Notes: generated from the sequence alone by a model not told the origin. A DNA stretch of 64,000 nt from Litorivita sp040371945 (GCF_040371945.1 NZ_BAABWS010000002.1:1-64000), one strand, 5' to 3'; counted from the stretch's first letter, positions 32,910-42,040 are shown. Translations and numbers: made by a program.

Positions 32910-33605
32910 TCAGGCGCGCGCCAATATCTCTTGCACCCATTGCGGCACGATCTCGCTGGCCTTGCCATGGCGGGCCTGCGCAAAATCGCGCGCATTGACC
33001 GACGGTTCGAGATTGAGTTCCAGCGTATCGGCCCCCGCGCGCATCGCATGCTGGGCAAAGGCGGCGGCAGGGTAGACATTGCCCGAGGTGCCGATCGAGA
33101 CGAACAGATCGGCCTCTTCAAGATGGGTCCAGATCTCCTCCATGAAATAGGGCATTTCGCCGAACCACACCACATCGGGCCGCGCGGCAGGCATGGCGCA
33201 GGCGGGGCAGGCATGGGCGGGCGACATTTCCGGCGGCGCATCCCATCGATGCCCGCAATCCGCGCAAAGCGCCCCCGCCAAAGTGCCGTGCATATGGATC
33301 ACCGCGCGGCTTCCGGCGGCCTCGTGCAGACCGTCGACATTTTGCGTCACGATCACCACCGCGCCGGCAAATTCCGCCTCCAGCCGCGCCAAGGCGTGAT
33401 GCGCCGCATTGGGCGCGGCCTTGGCCGCCTGCATGCGCCGCGCATTGTAAAACCCCTGCACCAAGGCCGGATCGCGGGCAAAGCCTTCGGGCGTGGCCAC
33501 GTCTTCGATGCGGTGGCGCGCCCAAAGCCCGCCTTCGTCGCGAAAGGTGCCAAGCCCGCTTTCGGCAGAGATACCTGCGCCGGTGAGGATCACGATTTTG
33601 CGCAT
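32910..33605 (-). CDS. cobB: NAD-dependent protein deacylase (Sir2/CobB)
   Basis: A 231-residue class-III sirtuin. NAD-binding GAGISAESGLGTFRD (~9-23), TQNVDGLHEAAG, the catalytic His in HMHGTL, and a zinc-binding CADC...CPAC set are present, along with RPDVVWFGE and SIGTSGNVYPA. It removes acetyl and other acyl groups from protein lysines, including acyl-CoA synthetases such as PrpE (42169). The RBS AGGAG supports the start. It is divergent from the phosphatase gene. Confidence 0.94.
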   Translation of the reverse strand: MRKIVILTGAGISAESGLGTFRDEGGLWARHRIEDVATPEGFARDPALVQGFYNARRMQAAKAAPNAAHHALARLEAEFAGAVVIVTQNVDGLHEAAGSRAVIHMHGTLAGALCADCGHRWDAPPEMSPAHACPACAMPAARPDVVWFGEMPYFMEEIWTHLEEADLFVSIGTSGNVYPAAAFAQHAMRAGADTLELNLEPSVNARDFAQARHGKASEIVPQWVQEILARA

Positions 33606-33701
33606 GACGGCTCCTGTTTTACGATGGCCGCCCTGTTTTGCATTGCGGCGGGGGCGGGCATGGGTATTTTTCGCGCCTATACGATCTCAAGGACCATGTT
33701 G

Positions 33702-34157
33702 ATGCAACGCGATATTTTATTTGTCTGCCTTGGCAATATCTGCCGCTCGCCCGCCGCCGAAGGGGTGTTTCGCGCCCTTGCGCCCGCGCCCCTGCGCATC
33801 GACAGCGCCGGCACCGGCGATTGGCATGTGGGCGCGCCGCCCTACGGGCCGATGCAGGCGGCGGCCCTTGCGCGCGGCGTCGATCTGTCCGCGCTCAGGG
33901 CACGGCAGTTCACAGCGCGTGATTTCGACGCCTTTGATCTGCTCGTCGCGATGGATGACAAGAACCGCGCCGATATGGAGCGCCTGCGCCCCGAGGGCAA
34001 CGACAGGCCGGTCCATTTGATGATGGATTTTGCCCCCCGATTGGGCGTCGCCCATGTGCCCGATCCCTATTACACGCGCGATTTTGACGGGGCGCTGGAC
34101 CTGATTGAAGAGGCCGCGCGCGGGCTGCTGGGCGCACTGCAAGAGGGGCGCATCTAG
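33702..34157 (+). CDS. Low-molecular-weight protein tyrosine phosphatase
   Basis: A 151-residue phosphatase. The N-terminal P-loop VCLGNICRSP (CX5R) and the C-terminal general-acid DPYYT are intact, as is SAGTGDWHVG. Possible roles include dephosphorylating polysaccharide-export kinases or small phospho-compounds. The ATG at 33702 was taken because AAGGA is 8 bp upstream; the ATG at 33696 is too close. The frame is open far upstream, but that part overlaps cobB on the other strand and is not coding. Confidence 0.9.
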   Translation: MQRDILFVCLGNICRSPAAEGVFRALAPAPLRIDSAGTGDWHVGAPPYGPMQAAALARGVDLSALRARQFTARDFDAFDLLVAMDDKNRADMERLRPEGNDRPVHLMMDFAPRLGVAHVPDPYYTRDFDGALDLIEEAARGLLGALQEGRI

Positions 34158-34247
34158 GGGCTAGGGCGCTTTGAGATGGGCAAAGCGCGGCAAGCCGCGC
34201 CGCCCTTAAGGTCGCTGCAAACCGCCCGCAGATCCGCACCGCATGGC

Positions 34248-34562
34248 TCAGCCGCAGGAGGCCTCGACCCTTTGACCGAAGGCTTTGTATTTTTGCCAAA
34301 AGGTCTCGTGATGGCGCGCATCCGATTGGCGGATGTCTTGGGCGCGCTGGGGCTTGCGGAAAAACTTGGCCGCGAGGCGTTGATCGCCGCGGCTCAGGCT
34401 TTGGCGCGCCACGCTGTCGATACAGGCGCACAGGCGCATGGATTTGGCCTTGCGCGGGCTGGCCAGGCAGGCGCGGCCCATGGGTCCGGCCTCGGCCATC
34501 TGCGCCAGCGTCGGCGTCAAAAACACCGCCAATAGCGCCACTTGCAACAGGCGTTTCATCAT
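34248..34562 (-). CDS. Small secreted Cys-containing protein
   Basis: A 104-residue protein with a signal peptide (about 1-25, ending AEAG). The mature part has four Cys (ACLAS, LCAC, and the penultimate Cys) and the pattern LSRGDQRLAAKFF then AQDIRQSDARHHETFWQKY. I recognise this as a conserved Rhodobacteraceae periplasmic family, sometimes mis-named arginine transporter; its function is unknown. It is alone between convergent and divergent neighbours. Confidence 0.75.
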   Translation of the reverse strand: MMKRLLQVALLAVFLTPTLAQMAEAGPMGRACLASPRKAKSMRLCACIDSVARQSLSRGDQRLAAKFFRKPQRAQDIRQSDARHHETFWQKYKAFGQRVEASCG

Positions 34563-34701
34563 ATCACATCGCTCCGTTGATTGCGGCGGCGCGGGCTTTG
34601 TGCCCGATGTCTCACCCGCAATTCATATCCTCACCGCCGTTATGGCGCATTTTGGCGGCTGTTTCAATCGGCGCGCGCGGGGCGCCCGCGCGCGGCCCAG
34701 C

Positions 34702-34730
34702 TTGACAGAATCGCCAATTGGCCCTGTAAA
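34702..34730 (+). promoter_or_regulatory. Sigma-70-type promoter of VPLPA-CTERM gene
   Basis: TTGACA (34702-34707), a 17-bp spacer and TGTAAA (34725-34730), 37 bp upstream of the ATG at 34767. Confidence 0.65.
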
Positions 34731-34766
34731 TAAGGGCAATGGACAATTTGTTTTAGGATTGATGAC

Positions 34767-35396
34767 ATGAAATTTACTTCTCTTATCGGCGCTGCGGCGC
34801 TTTTTGCGATCGGCAGCACGGCTTCGGCGGCGACCCTCACGGTGGACAGCTATGACACCCCTGGCGGCAACTCAGGCACCTTTACCTATTATGACGATGG
34901 TTATGGCCAGACCTCCAGCGGCGGCACATTGACCGGCGGCACCGGCGATTTGACCGACGGGGTGATCGCCACCGACAATTGGGGCAATACGCCCAGCCCC
35001 TATGTCGGCTGGCTCAATGTCAGCCCGACCCTGACGTTTCATTTCGCCGGTCCCGTCGAAGTGTTCGAGGCGACGGTCTATTATGACGATTCCAACGGCT
35101 GGGGCGGGGTCTATCCGCTCAATTACATCACCGCGAGCACCGCGACCGAAAGCTTCGGCACGGCCCTCTCCGATCCGTCGGGTGGCGGCCCGCTGTCCCA
35201 CACGATCAGCTTCAGCGGCGGTCTGACCGACTATGTCACCCTCACGCTTTCGGGATTCGGACCTTGGATCATGGTCAGCGAGGTCACTTTTGACGGCGCC
35301 GCGCCCGCCGTGCCGGTGCCTGCCTCCTTGCCGCTCTTGCTGGGGGCCTTTGGCGGTTTCGCTGCCCTGCGCCGCCGCAAGGCAAACCGCGCCTGA
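34767..35396 (+). CDS. VPLPA-CTERM (PEP-CTERM-like) exported protein
   Basis: A 209-residue exported protein. It has a signal peptide (1-~21, ending ASA|ATL), a beta-rich acidic body with many Gly, Tyr, Thr and Asp, and a C-terminal sorting signal: VPVPASLPLLLG, a hydrophobic helix and then RRRK. This is the VPLPA-CTERM variant of PEP-CTERM, which is processed by an exosortase/archaeosortase and linked to extracellular polysaccharide or biofilm. The sortase is not in this window. The gene has its own promoter and terminator. Confidence 0.88.
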   Translation: MKFTSLIGAAALFAIGSTASAATLTVDSYDTPGGNSGTFTYYDDGYGQTSSGGTLTGGTGDLTDGVIATDNWGNTPSPYVGWLNVSPTLTFHFAGPVEVFEATVYYDDSNGWGGVYPLNYITASTATESFGTALSDPSGGGPLSHTISFSGGLTDYVTLTLSGFGPWIMVSEVTFDGAAPAVPVPASLPLLLGAFGGFAALRRRKANRA

Positions 35397-35412
35397 TCCG
35401 CGCCCAAAATCA

Positions 35413-35456
35413 GGGGCGCGCGGCAGGGCAAACCGCCCGCGCGCGCCCCTTTTTTA
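35413..35456 (+). terminator. Intrinsic terminator of VPLPA-CTERM gene
   Basis: A 10-bp stem GGGGCGCGCG / CGCGCGCCCC (35413-35422 and 35440-35449) followed by a T-run (35450-35455). Confidence 0.85.
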
Positions 35457-35522
35457 TCTACGCCGCACGGGCATATACGATGCCATCTTGACCGGTCCGC
35501 GATTCCGCATCATATCCGGCGC

Positions 35523-37322
35523 ATGACCGATCTGAACAAAATCCGCAATTTCTCCATCGTGGCGCATATCGACCACGGTAAATCCACCCTTGCTGACCGC
35601 CTCATCCAAGAGACGGGCACGGTCGCGGGGCGCGATATGAAAGAGCAAATGCTCGACAGTATGGATATCGAGCGCGAGCGCGGCATCACCATCAAGGCCA
35701 ACACCGTGCGCATCGATTACAAGGCCGATGATGGCGAGACCTATGTGCTCAACCTCATCGACACCCCCGGTCACGTTGATTTCGCCTATGAGGTCTCGCG
35801 CTCCATGCGCGCGGTCGAAGGCTCGCTTTTGGTGGTGGACAGCACCCAAGGCGTCGAGGCGCAGACCTTGGCCAACGTCTATCACGCGCTGGACGCCGAC
35901 CACGAGATCGTGCCGGTCCTCAACAAGATCGACCTGCCCGCCTCTGATTGCGACCGCGTCGCCGAACAGATCGAAGATGTCATCGGCATCGACGCCTCGG
36001 GCGCGATTCAGGTCTCGGCCAAAACGGGGCAGGGCATCCACGAGACGCTCGAATCGATTGTGAACCTTCTGCCCGCGCCCAAGGGCGACATCAATGCGCC
36101 GCTCAAGGCGATGCTGGTCGATAGCTGGTATGACAGCTATCTTGGGGTGATCGTTCTGGTGCGGATTATGGACGGTAAGCTCAAGAAGGGCGACCGGATC
36201 CGCATGATGCAAAACGGGTCGATCCACCATGTCGACCGCATCGGCGTCTTCCGCCCGCAGATGGAGATGATCGGCGAATTGGTGCCTGGCGAGATCGGAT
36301 TTCTGACCGCCTCGATCAAACAGGTGCGCGACACCCGCGTCGGCGATACCATCACCCACGAGAAAAACCCCTGCGAAAAACCGCTGGCGGGCTTCAAACC
36401 CTCGCAGCCCGTGGTGTTTTGCGGCCTCTTCCCCGTCGATAGCGCCGAATTCGAAGACCTGCGCGATGCGATCGAGAAACTGGCGCTCAATGACGCCTCC
36501 TTCAGCTTTGAAATGGAAACCTCTGCGGCGCTGGGCTTTGGCTTTCGCTGCGGTTTTTTGGGGCTGTTGCACCTCGAGGTCATCCGCGACCGGATCGAGC
36601 GCGAATATAACATCGAACTGATCACCACCGCGCCTTCGGTGATCTATCACATCTATATGCGCGACGGGTCGATGATCGAGCTGCACAACCCCGCCGACAT
36701 GCCCGACCTGACCCATGTGGACCACCTCGAAGAGCCGCGGATCAAGGCGACAATTCTGGTGCCCGACGAATACCTCGGCGATGTGCTCAAACTGTGCCAA
36801 GACCGCCGCGGGATCCAAGAGGACCTGACCTACGCCGGCACGCGCGCGATGGTGGTCTATGACTTGCCGCTCAACGAGGTGGTGTTCGATTTCTACGACC
36901 GGCTCAAATCGGTGACCAAAGGCTATGCCTCCTTTGATTACCAGATGATCGGCTATCGTCAGGATTACCTTGTGAAAATGTCGATCCTTGTGAATGACGA
37001 ACCGGTCGATGCGCTTTCCACCATGGTGCACCGCGACCGCGCCGAAATGCGCGGACGGGCGATGGTGGAAAAGCTCAAGGACCTGATCCCGCGCCATATG
37101 TTCAAAATCCCGATCCAGGCGGCCATCGGCGGCAAGGTCATCGCCCGCGAGACCCTGTCCGCGATGCGCAAGGACGTGACCGCCAAATGCTACGGCGGGG
37201 ATATGACGCGTAAGAAGAAGCTGCTGGAAAAACAAAAAGCCGGTAAGAAAAAGATGCGCCAGTTCGGCAAAGTCGACATCCCCCAAGAGGCGTTTATTTC
37301 CGCTCTTAAATTGGACAATTGA
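35523..37322 (+). CDS. lepA: Elongation factor 4 (LepA)
   Basis: A 599-residue translational GTPase, at the usual length. AHIDHGKSTLADRL (G1), RGITIKA (G2), DTPGHVDF (G3) and NKIDLP (G4) are intact, and the LepA-specific C-terminal domain with GKVIARETLSAMRKDVTAKCYGG (about 535-558) is present as GDMTRKKKLLEKQK. It back-translocates or remodels stalled ribosomes. The stop codon sits in the loop of a perfect 15-bp hairpin. Confidence 0.97.
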   Translation: MTDLNKIRNFSIVAHIDHGKSTLADRLIQETGTVAGRDMKEQMLDSMDIERERGITIKANTVRIDYKADDGETYVLNLIDTPGHVDFAYEVSRSMRAVEGSLLVVDSTQGVEAQTLANVYHALDADHEIVPVLNKIDLPASDCDRVAEQIEDVIGIDASGAIQVSAKTGQGIHETLESIVNLLPAPKGDINAPLKAMLVDSWYDSYLGVIVLVRIMDGKLKKGDRIRMMQNGSIHHVDRIGVFRPQMEMIGELVPGEIGFLTASIKQVRDTRVGDTITHEKNPCEKPLAGFKPSQPVVFCGLFPVDSAEFEDLRDAIEKLALNDASFSFEMETSAALGFGFRCGFLGLLHLEVIRDRIEREYNIELITTAPSVIYHIYMRDGSMIELHNPADMPDLTHVDHLEEPRIKATILVPDEYLGDVLKLCQDRRGIQEDLTYAGTRAMVVYDLPLNEVVFDFYDRLKSVTKGYASFDYQMIGYRQDYLVKMSILVNDEPVDALSTMVHRDRAEMRGRAMVEKLKDLIPRHMFKIPIQAAIGGKVIARETLSAMRKDVTAKCYGGDMTRKKKLLEKQKAGKKKMRQFGKVDIPQEAFISALKLDN

Positions 37323-37338
37323 GGTCCAATTTAAGAGC
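37302..37338 (+). terminator. Perfect hairpin spanning lepA stop codon
   Basis: A perfect 15-bp AT-containing stem (37302-37316 / 37324-37338) with a 7-nt loop that includes the TGA. No T-run follows, so whether it terminates transcription or protects the 3' end is open. A second imperfect hairpin lies at 37340-37381. Confidence 0.6.
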
Positions 37339-37601
37339 CGGTGGGCGAAAGCGAATGGCACAGCCAATCGCGTGCCCACACCAAGGTTAAGGCGCGCGAT
37401 CCCGCGCCCCGCATCCTTGCCGATACACCTAATCCTTTGCGAAACCGCCCCCGCAGCGGTCCAAGCTGCGCGTCGGAGCCGAGGCTTTTGTGTTGTAAAT
37501 CACGCGAACGTCATCCCCCCACCTGACCCAGATCAAAGCGCGAAATATTCGAATCCTCTAATGTCTGCCTCAGGACACGCGTCAACATGATGAGGCTCGC
37601 C

Positions 37602-37787
37602 ATGCTACGATTGGCATCTATTCTCTATTCTTTGATCGGCACCTCGGTTGCGGGCATCTTGATGGTTGCTGCGCTGACCATGGGTTATGACACGTTGCAA
37701 CCGATTGTGACGGCTGTGGTGGTGGGGTTTGTGGCGGCGGTGCCGGTGACCTATCTGGTCGCCAAGGCCATCATGAACAACGCCTAG
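37602..37787 (+). CDS. Small two-helix membrane protein
   Basis: A 61-residue protein with two membrane helices (SILYSLIGTSVAGILMVAALTMGY and VVVGFVAAVPVTYLVAKAI in outline). Homologues in Rhodobacteraceae are frequently labelled CTP synthetase by annotation error. The ATG at 37602 was chosen because GAGG lies 6 bp upstream; ATGs at 37587 and 37590 are alternatives. The preceding 37339-37601 holds only a hairpin and no other gene. The function is unknown. Confidence 0.7.
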   Translation: MLRLASILYSLIGTSVAGILMVAALTMGYDTLQPIVTAVVVGFVAAVPVTYLVAKAIMNNA

Positions 37788-37884
37788 GTCCAAGGTTTCC
37801 CGTCTTGGCGGGAGAGGCGGCAGCGGTGCTAGGGAGGGGTCCTGTTGGGGCTGCTGCCGCCAGAAATTCACCCCAAGCGCGGCG

Positions 37885-38661
37885 CTATGCGGCCATATCC
37901 AGATAGGCCCGCACCGCCGCCTCGAATTCGCGCGGTTTTTCCGCATGCAGCCAATGGCCCGCATCCGGTATTTTGGCAAAACGCGCGGCGGGGAAAAGCG
38001 CCTTGATCTGCGGGCGGTATTCGCGCGCCACATAATGCGACTTGGCCCCCGACAAAAACAAAACCGGCCCGCCAAATTGCCCCTCAACCGTAGGGAAAGA
38101 CAGGATTTTCGGCATCTCGCGCGCCAGCACGTCGAGATTGAGCCGCCAGCGTTTTTCGGCCACGTCCAAGGATTGCAAAAAGAACGGCACCAAGGCCGGA
38201 TCATCGACCAGAGCCTCCAGCGGCGCCTTGGCATCCGAGCGTTTTTCGATCGCGCCGAGGTCCAGCCCGCGCATCGCCTCGATATATTGGATCTGGCTAT
38301 GGGCATAGGTCACGGGCGCGATATCGGCGATGATCAAACGGTTCACCAAATCGGGATATTTGAGCGCCAGAACCATCGCCGCCTTGCCGCCCATGGAGTG
38401 GCCCAAAACATCCATCGGGGCACCGCGCGCGCGGATTACCTCGGCCAGATCCTCGGCCATATCCTCATAGGAATGGCTGTCGTGCCACGGGCTGTCGCCG
38501 TGGTTGCGTTGGTCCACCGCCACGACGCACCGCGTATCGGACAGGCGTTTGGCGATCACCCCCCAATTGCGCGCCGAGCCGTATAGCCCGTGCACGATCA
38601 TCAATTCGGTTGCGGTTTTGGCGGCGGCGCTGGCGGGCGCATGTTCGATGAGGTTCAACAT
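37885..38661 (-). CDS. Alpha/beta-fold hydrolase (esterase-like)
   Basis: A 258-residue hydrolase. Seen: the oxyanion-hole VHGLYGSARNW, the nucleophile elbow GHSMGGKAAM with catalytic Ser, and the catalytic His in PDAGHWLHAEKP. It resembles YbfF-type short-chain esterases. The ATG at 38673 is an alternative start. The substrate is not known. Confidence 0.87.
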   Translation of the reverse strand: MLNLIEHAPASAAAKTATELMIVHGLYGSARNWGVIAKRLSDTRCVVAVDQRNHGDSPWHDSHSYEDMAEDLAEVIRARGAPMDVLGHSMGGKAAMVLALKYPDLVNRLIIADIAPVTYAHSQIQYIEAMRGLDLGAIEKRSDAKAPLEALVDDPALVPFFLQSLDVAEKRWRLNLDVLAREMPKILSFPTVEGQFGGPVLFLSGAKSHYVAREYRPQIKALFPAARFAKIPDAGHWLHAEKPREFEAAVRAYLDMAA

Positions 38662-38753
38662 GGGGCCTGTCATATCGGCTGGCCGCGCCGCGTGCCAGAG
38701 CTATTGAGGCGCGCTTGTCTGCGCGTTAGGCTTGGTGCGTGGGGGCGCGCGAC

Positions 38754-39128
38754 GTGACAGAGCAACAACAGATCAAGGACGGGCTGGCGCGGATTTACGC
38801 GCTCTTCGAGGCGCAGATGCATATCGATGCGCGCCCGCTTGGCCGCGCCGTGGCGCGCGCGGGGCGCCGTTTGCCCAAAGCCGCGCGCCATGCGGGTCGG
38901 CGGCTGGCCCAGATCGAGCCGCTTTTGGACAATCCCAAGCTTTGGATGCAAGTCGACCAGCCCCGCGCGGGCAAGGACATGGCGCAGCTTCGCGCGGCGC
39001 TGCTGGCCTATGACCGGCGGGCGCGGCGTATCCATGCTTTGCTCGGCTGGGCCACGTCGAATATGGTCAATCTGTTTGTGATCATCGCCGCGCTGGTCGC
39101 GCTGCTGCGCTGGCGCGGGCTCTTGTGA
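38754..39128 (+). CDS. Hypothetical protein with C-terminal membrane helix
   Basis: About 124 residues from a GTG start (38739, also GTG, is an alternative). The N-terminal two thirds are basic and helical (LARIYALFEAQMHI, RRLPKAARHAGRRL, LWMQVDQPRAGKDMAQL), and one membrane helix (NLFVIIAALVALLRW) ends the protein. I do not recognise a family. The strand and codon bias look coding. It is divergent from the hydrolase gene. Confidence 0.6.
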   Translation: MTEQQQIKDGLARIYALFEAQMHIDARPLGRAVARAGRRLPKAARHAGRRLAQIEPLLDNPKLWMQVDQPRAGKDMAQLRAALLAYDRRARRIHALLGWATSNMVNLFVIIAALVALLRWRGLL

Positions 39129-39417
39129 GCGCTTCGCGCCGTAAGGATCACGGGCGGCACTGCGTGCATAACAACGGGGGCAGAACAGCAAGCCGCAAAG
39201 GCGGGGCATCTTGGCCCGCCCAAGCGGCGGCGATGCCAAAGCGTTCTTTCGCGACCTGCCCGATGCATAAGGTGATCAGGGTGTGAGACAGTGCGGCGTT
39301 GAAGCGGCTTTGGTATCGCAAGAGCAAGTGTGCGCCGCAAATCTTAACAGATCGTAAACGCCAAATGCCAAGGCGCAGATCGGCATGTTTTGGCGCAGCG
39401 CGGCGCGCGCACCCATG
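39129..39417. other. Intergenic region between hypothetical gene and glyA
   Basis: About 290 bp, between convergent genes, that ends at the glyA terminator. A minus-strand open frame crosses it but lacks an RBS and any recognisable motif. I see no other structure. Confidence 0.5.
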
Positions 39418-39454
39418 AAAAAGGCGTGCGGCACGTATATCGCGCCGCACGCCT
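39418..39454 (-). terminator. Intrinsic terminator of glyA
   Basis: A perfect 11-bp stem (39422-39432 / 39444-39454) followed on the minus strand by TTTTTC, 25 bp after the glyA stop. Confidence 0.88.
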
Positions 39455-39478
39455 CTGGTCTTTACGGCTGCGCCGCGA

Positions 39479-40774
39479 TCACAGGTTCGGATAGAGCGGG
39501 AATTTCTCGCAAAGCGCCTCGACCTTGGCTTTGACCGCCGCCTCGACCTCGGCGTTGCCATCCTCGCCATTGGCGGCAAGCCCGTCGACAACCTCGACAA
39601 TCCAATCGCCGATCAGGCGGAATTCTTCCTCGCCAAAGCCGCGCGTCGTGCCCGCAGGGGTGCCCAAACGCACGCCCGAGGTGACCATCGGCTTTTCGGG
39701 GTCAAAGGGAATGCCGTTTTTGTTGCAAGTGATATGGGCGCGGCCCAAAGCGTTTTCGGTGGCATTGCCCTTGACGCCTTTGGGGCGCAGATCGACCAGC
39801 ATCACATGGGTGTCGGTGCCGCCGGTGACGATGTCCAATCCGCCTTTCATCAACTGGTCCGCAAGGGCGACCGCATTGGCGCGCACCTGCTTTTGGTAGC
39901 TTTTGAATTCGGGGCGCAGCGCCTCGCCAAAAGCCACGGCCTTGGCCGCGATCACATGCATCAAGGGGCCGCCCTGAATGCCGGGGAAGATGGCCGAATT
40001 GATCTTTTTGGCAATCGCCTCGTCATTGGTCAGGATCATGCCGCCGCGCGGGCCGCGCAGGGTTTTATGGGTCGTGGTGGTCGCCACATCGGCATAGGGG
40101 AAGGGCGAGGGATGCTCGCCCGCCGCGACGAGGCCCGCAAAATGGGCCATATCGACCATCAGGTATGCCCCGACGGAATCGGCAATCTCGCGCATCTTCT
40201 TGAAATCCACCTGACGCGGAATCGCCGAGCCGCCCGCGATGAGCATTTTGGGCTTATGCTCGGTGGCCAGTTCTTGGATCTGGTCATAGTCGATCAGGCT
40301 GTCTTGCTTGCGCACGCCGTATTGCACGGCGTTGAACCATTTGCCCGACTGGTTCGGTTTCGCGCCATGGGTCAAATGCCCGCCCGCGTCCAAGGACATG
40401 CCGAGGATCGTATCGCCGGGTTGCAGCAGCGCGGTAAAGACGCCTTGGTTGGCCTGCGATCCCGAATTGGGCTGCACGTTGACAAAATCGCAACCGAACA
40501 ATTGCTTGGCGCGGTCAATGGCGAGGTTTTCGGCCACATCCACATATTGGCACCCGCCGTAATAGCGGCGCCCCGGATAGCCTTCGGCGTATTTGTTGGT
40601 CATGACGGAGCCTTGCGCTTCCATCACGGCGGCAGAGACGATGTTTTCCGAGGCGATCAATTCGATCTCGTGGCGCTGACGGCCAAGCTCGTCGGTGATC
40701 GAGGCAAAAAGCTCCGGATCGCGGGTCGATAGGCTCTCGGTGAAAAATCCGGCATCGCGGGTTGTGGCAGTCAT
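39479..40774 (-). CDS. glyA: Serine hydroxymethyltransferase
   Basis: A 431-residue PLP enzyme that interconverts serine and glycine with tetrahydrofolate. IELIASENIVS (~37-47), NKYAEGYPGRRYYGG (~60-74) and the PLP Lys237 in TTTTHKTLRGPRGG are intact. The start at 40774 has GGGAGAG upstream; an ATG at 40840 would add 22 unrelated residues. It is a single-gene unit, divergent from nadK. Confidence 0.97.
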   Translation of the reverse strand: MTATTRDAGFFTESLSTRDPELFASITDELGRQRHEIELIASENIVSAAVMEAQGSVMTNKYAEGYPGRRYYGGCQYVDVAENLAIDRAKQLFGCDFVNVQPNSGSQANQGVFTALLQPGDTILGMSLDAGGHLTHGAKPNQSGKWFNAVQYGVRKQDSLIDYDQIQELATEHKPKMLIAGGSAIPRQVDFKKMREIADSVGAYLMVDMAHFAGLVAAGEHPSPFPYADVATTTTHKTLRGPRGGMILTNDEAIAKKINSAIFPGIQGGPLMHVIAAKAVAFGEALRPEFKSYQKQVRANAVALADQLMKGGLDIVTGGTDTHVMLVDLRPKGVKGNATENALGRAHITCNKNGIPFDPEKPMVTSGVRLGTPAGTTRGFGEEEFRLIGDWIVEVVDGLAANGEDGNAEVEAAVKAKVEALCEKFPLYPNL

Positions 40775-40986
40775 CAGGTCTCTCCCAGATAGCGCGCCGA
40801 GCGGAGCGGGGCGCAGAAACGTTGCCCGCTGTTTATCCAATTGCCCTTGGAGAAAAAAGTGTGCTTTGCGACATAATCATTATGAAATCACCAAAAGCGG
40901 CGAAAGCTGCGTGAAATCACCGGTCAGGAATGGTAAACCGCGCCAAGAGCGGCGGATTTTGCCGATCAGGAAGGACAAGGCCCCCG

Positions 40987-41763
40987 ATGGCAGAGCAAAA
41001 ATCGCCGATGAAAATCGCATTCGCGGCCTCCGACGCGCCGACGGCGCAAACCGCGCGGGCGGTTTTGGTGACCCGCTATGGCGACACCCCCGAAGCGCAG
41101 GCCGATGTCATCGTCGCCTTGGGCGGGGACGGGTTCATGCTCCATACGCTGCACCGCACCCAAGATTTGCCCGCGCCGGTTTACGGCATGAACCGCGGCA
41201 CGGTCGGGTTTTTGATGAACGCCTACCGCGAAAGCGATCTGCAAACGCGCCTTGCCGCCGCCGAAGAGGCGGTGATCAATCCCTTGTCGATGAAGGCCAC
41301 GGCGGTGGATGGCACGGTGCATGAGGCGCTGGCGATCAACGAGGTCTCGCTGCTGCGCGCGGGGCCGCAGGCGGCAAAGCTGCGCATCACCATCGACGGG
41401 CGGCTGCGGATGGAGGAACTGGTCTGCGACGGGGCCTTGGTCGCCACGCCCGCCGGATCGACGGCCTATAATTATTCGGCCCATGGCCCGATCCTGCCCA
41501 TCGGGGCGGATGTTTTGGCCCTGACCGCCATCGCGCCCTTCCGGCCCCGCCGTTGGCGCGGCGCGCTCTTGCCGAAGGGCGCTTTGGTGCGGTTCGATGT
41601 GACCGATCCGGAAAAACGCCCCGTGATGGCCGATGCCGACAGCCGCTCTGTCTCGGATGTGGTCTCGGTCGAAATCCGCTCGGCGCCGCAGATCACCCAT
41701 CGCATCCTCTTTGATCCGGGGCATGGGCTGGACGAGCGGCTGCTACGCGAACAATTCGTCTGA
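40987..41763 (+). CDS. nadK: NAD kinase
   Basis: A 258-residue kinase that makes NADP from NAD and ATP (or polyphosphate). The GGDG motif lies at 46-49, followed by GMNRGTVGFLMN (~66-77), NEVSLLR and DGALVATPAGSTAYN. The start MAEQKSPMKI was chosen because AGGACAAGG is upstream; MKIAF (41008) is an alternative. It supplies NADP for enzymes such as MaeB. Confidence 0.95.
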   Translation: MAEQKSPMKIAFAASDAPTAQTARAVLVTRYGDTPEAQADVIVALGGDGFMLHTLHRTQDLPAPVYGMNRGTVGFLMNAYRESDLQTRLAAAEEAVINPLSMKATAVDGTVHEALAINEVSLLRAGPQAAKLRITIDGRLRMEELVCDGALVATPAGSTAYNYSAHGPILPIGADVLALTAIAPFRPRRWRGALLPKGALVRFDVTDPEKRPVMADADSRSVSDVVSVEIRSAPQITHRILFDPGHGLDERLLREQFV

Positions 41764-41842
41764 TCCTTGGAACCTTTTGCGGCTTGGTCCGTTGTTTAGG
41801 TGAAGCGGCGCCAACGCGCCGCACCTAGATTGGAGGCAAGAG

Positions 41843-42040
41843 ATGGACTGGAATATCATCGAAGGCAATTGGAAGCAGATCAAAGGTAAGGCTTTGGAAA
41901 ACTGGGGCAAATTGACCGATGACGAATTGGATGAAGCCGCCGGTAACCGCGAGCAGTTGATCGGCAAAATCCAAGAGAAATACGGCATCGCCAAAGACGA
42001 GGCCGAAAAACAGGTGGACGCATTCGCCGCCAAATACTGA
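41843..42040 (+). CDS. CsbD-family stress protein
   Basis: A 65-residue acidic helical protein beginning MDWNIIEGNWKQIKGKA, with the CsbD hallmark GNWKQIKGK and a C-terminal QVDAFAAKY. CsbD-like proteins are general-stress proteins of unknown mechanism. GGAGGC precedes the ATG, and it has its own terminator at 42117. Confidence 0.92.
   Translation: MDWNIIEGNWKQIKGKALENWGKLTDDELDEAAGNREQLIGKIQEKYGIAKDEAEKQVDAFAAKY

Noticed and set aside
32898..33701. N-terminal extension of the LMW phosphatase frame
   Set aside because: This part is antisense to cobB; the phosphatase P-loop must lie at the very N-terminus, so the start is 33702.
37340..37381. Possible small RNA or terminator after lepA
   Set aside because: The hairpin is imperfect and has no T-run or promoter; kept only as a remark under the lepA hairpin.
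39148..39600. Minus-strand open frame over the glyA downstream gap
   Set aside because: It overlaps the glyA 3' end and its terminator, has no RBS, and shows no recognisable motif; the hydrophobic stretch alone is not enough.
40841..40986. Possible riboswitch upstream of glyA or nadK
   Set aside because: I could not fold a glycine, SAM or THF riboswitch core in this short region.
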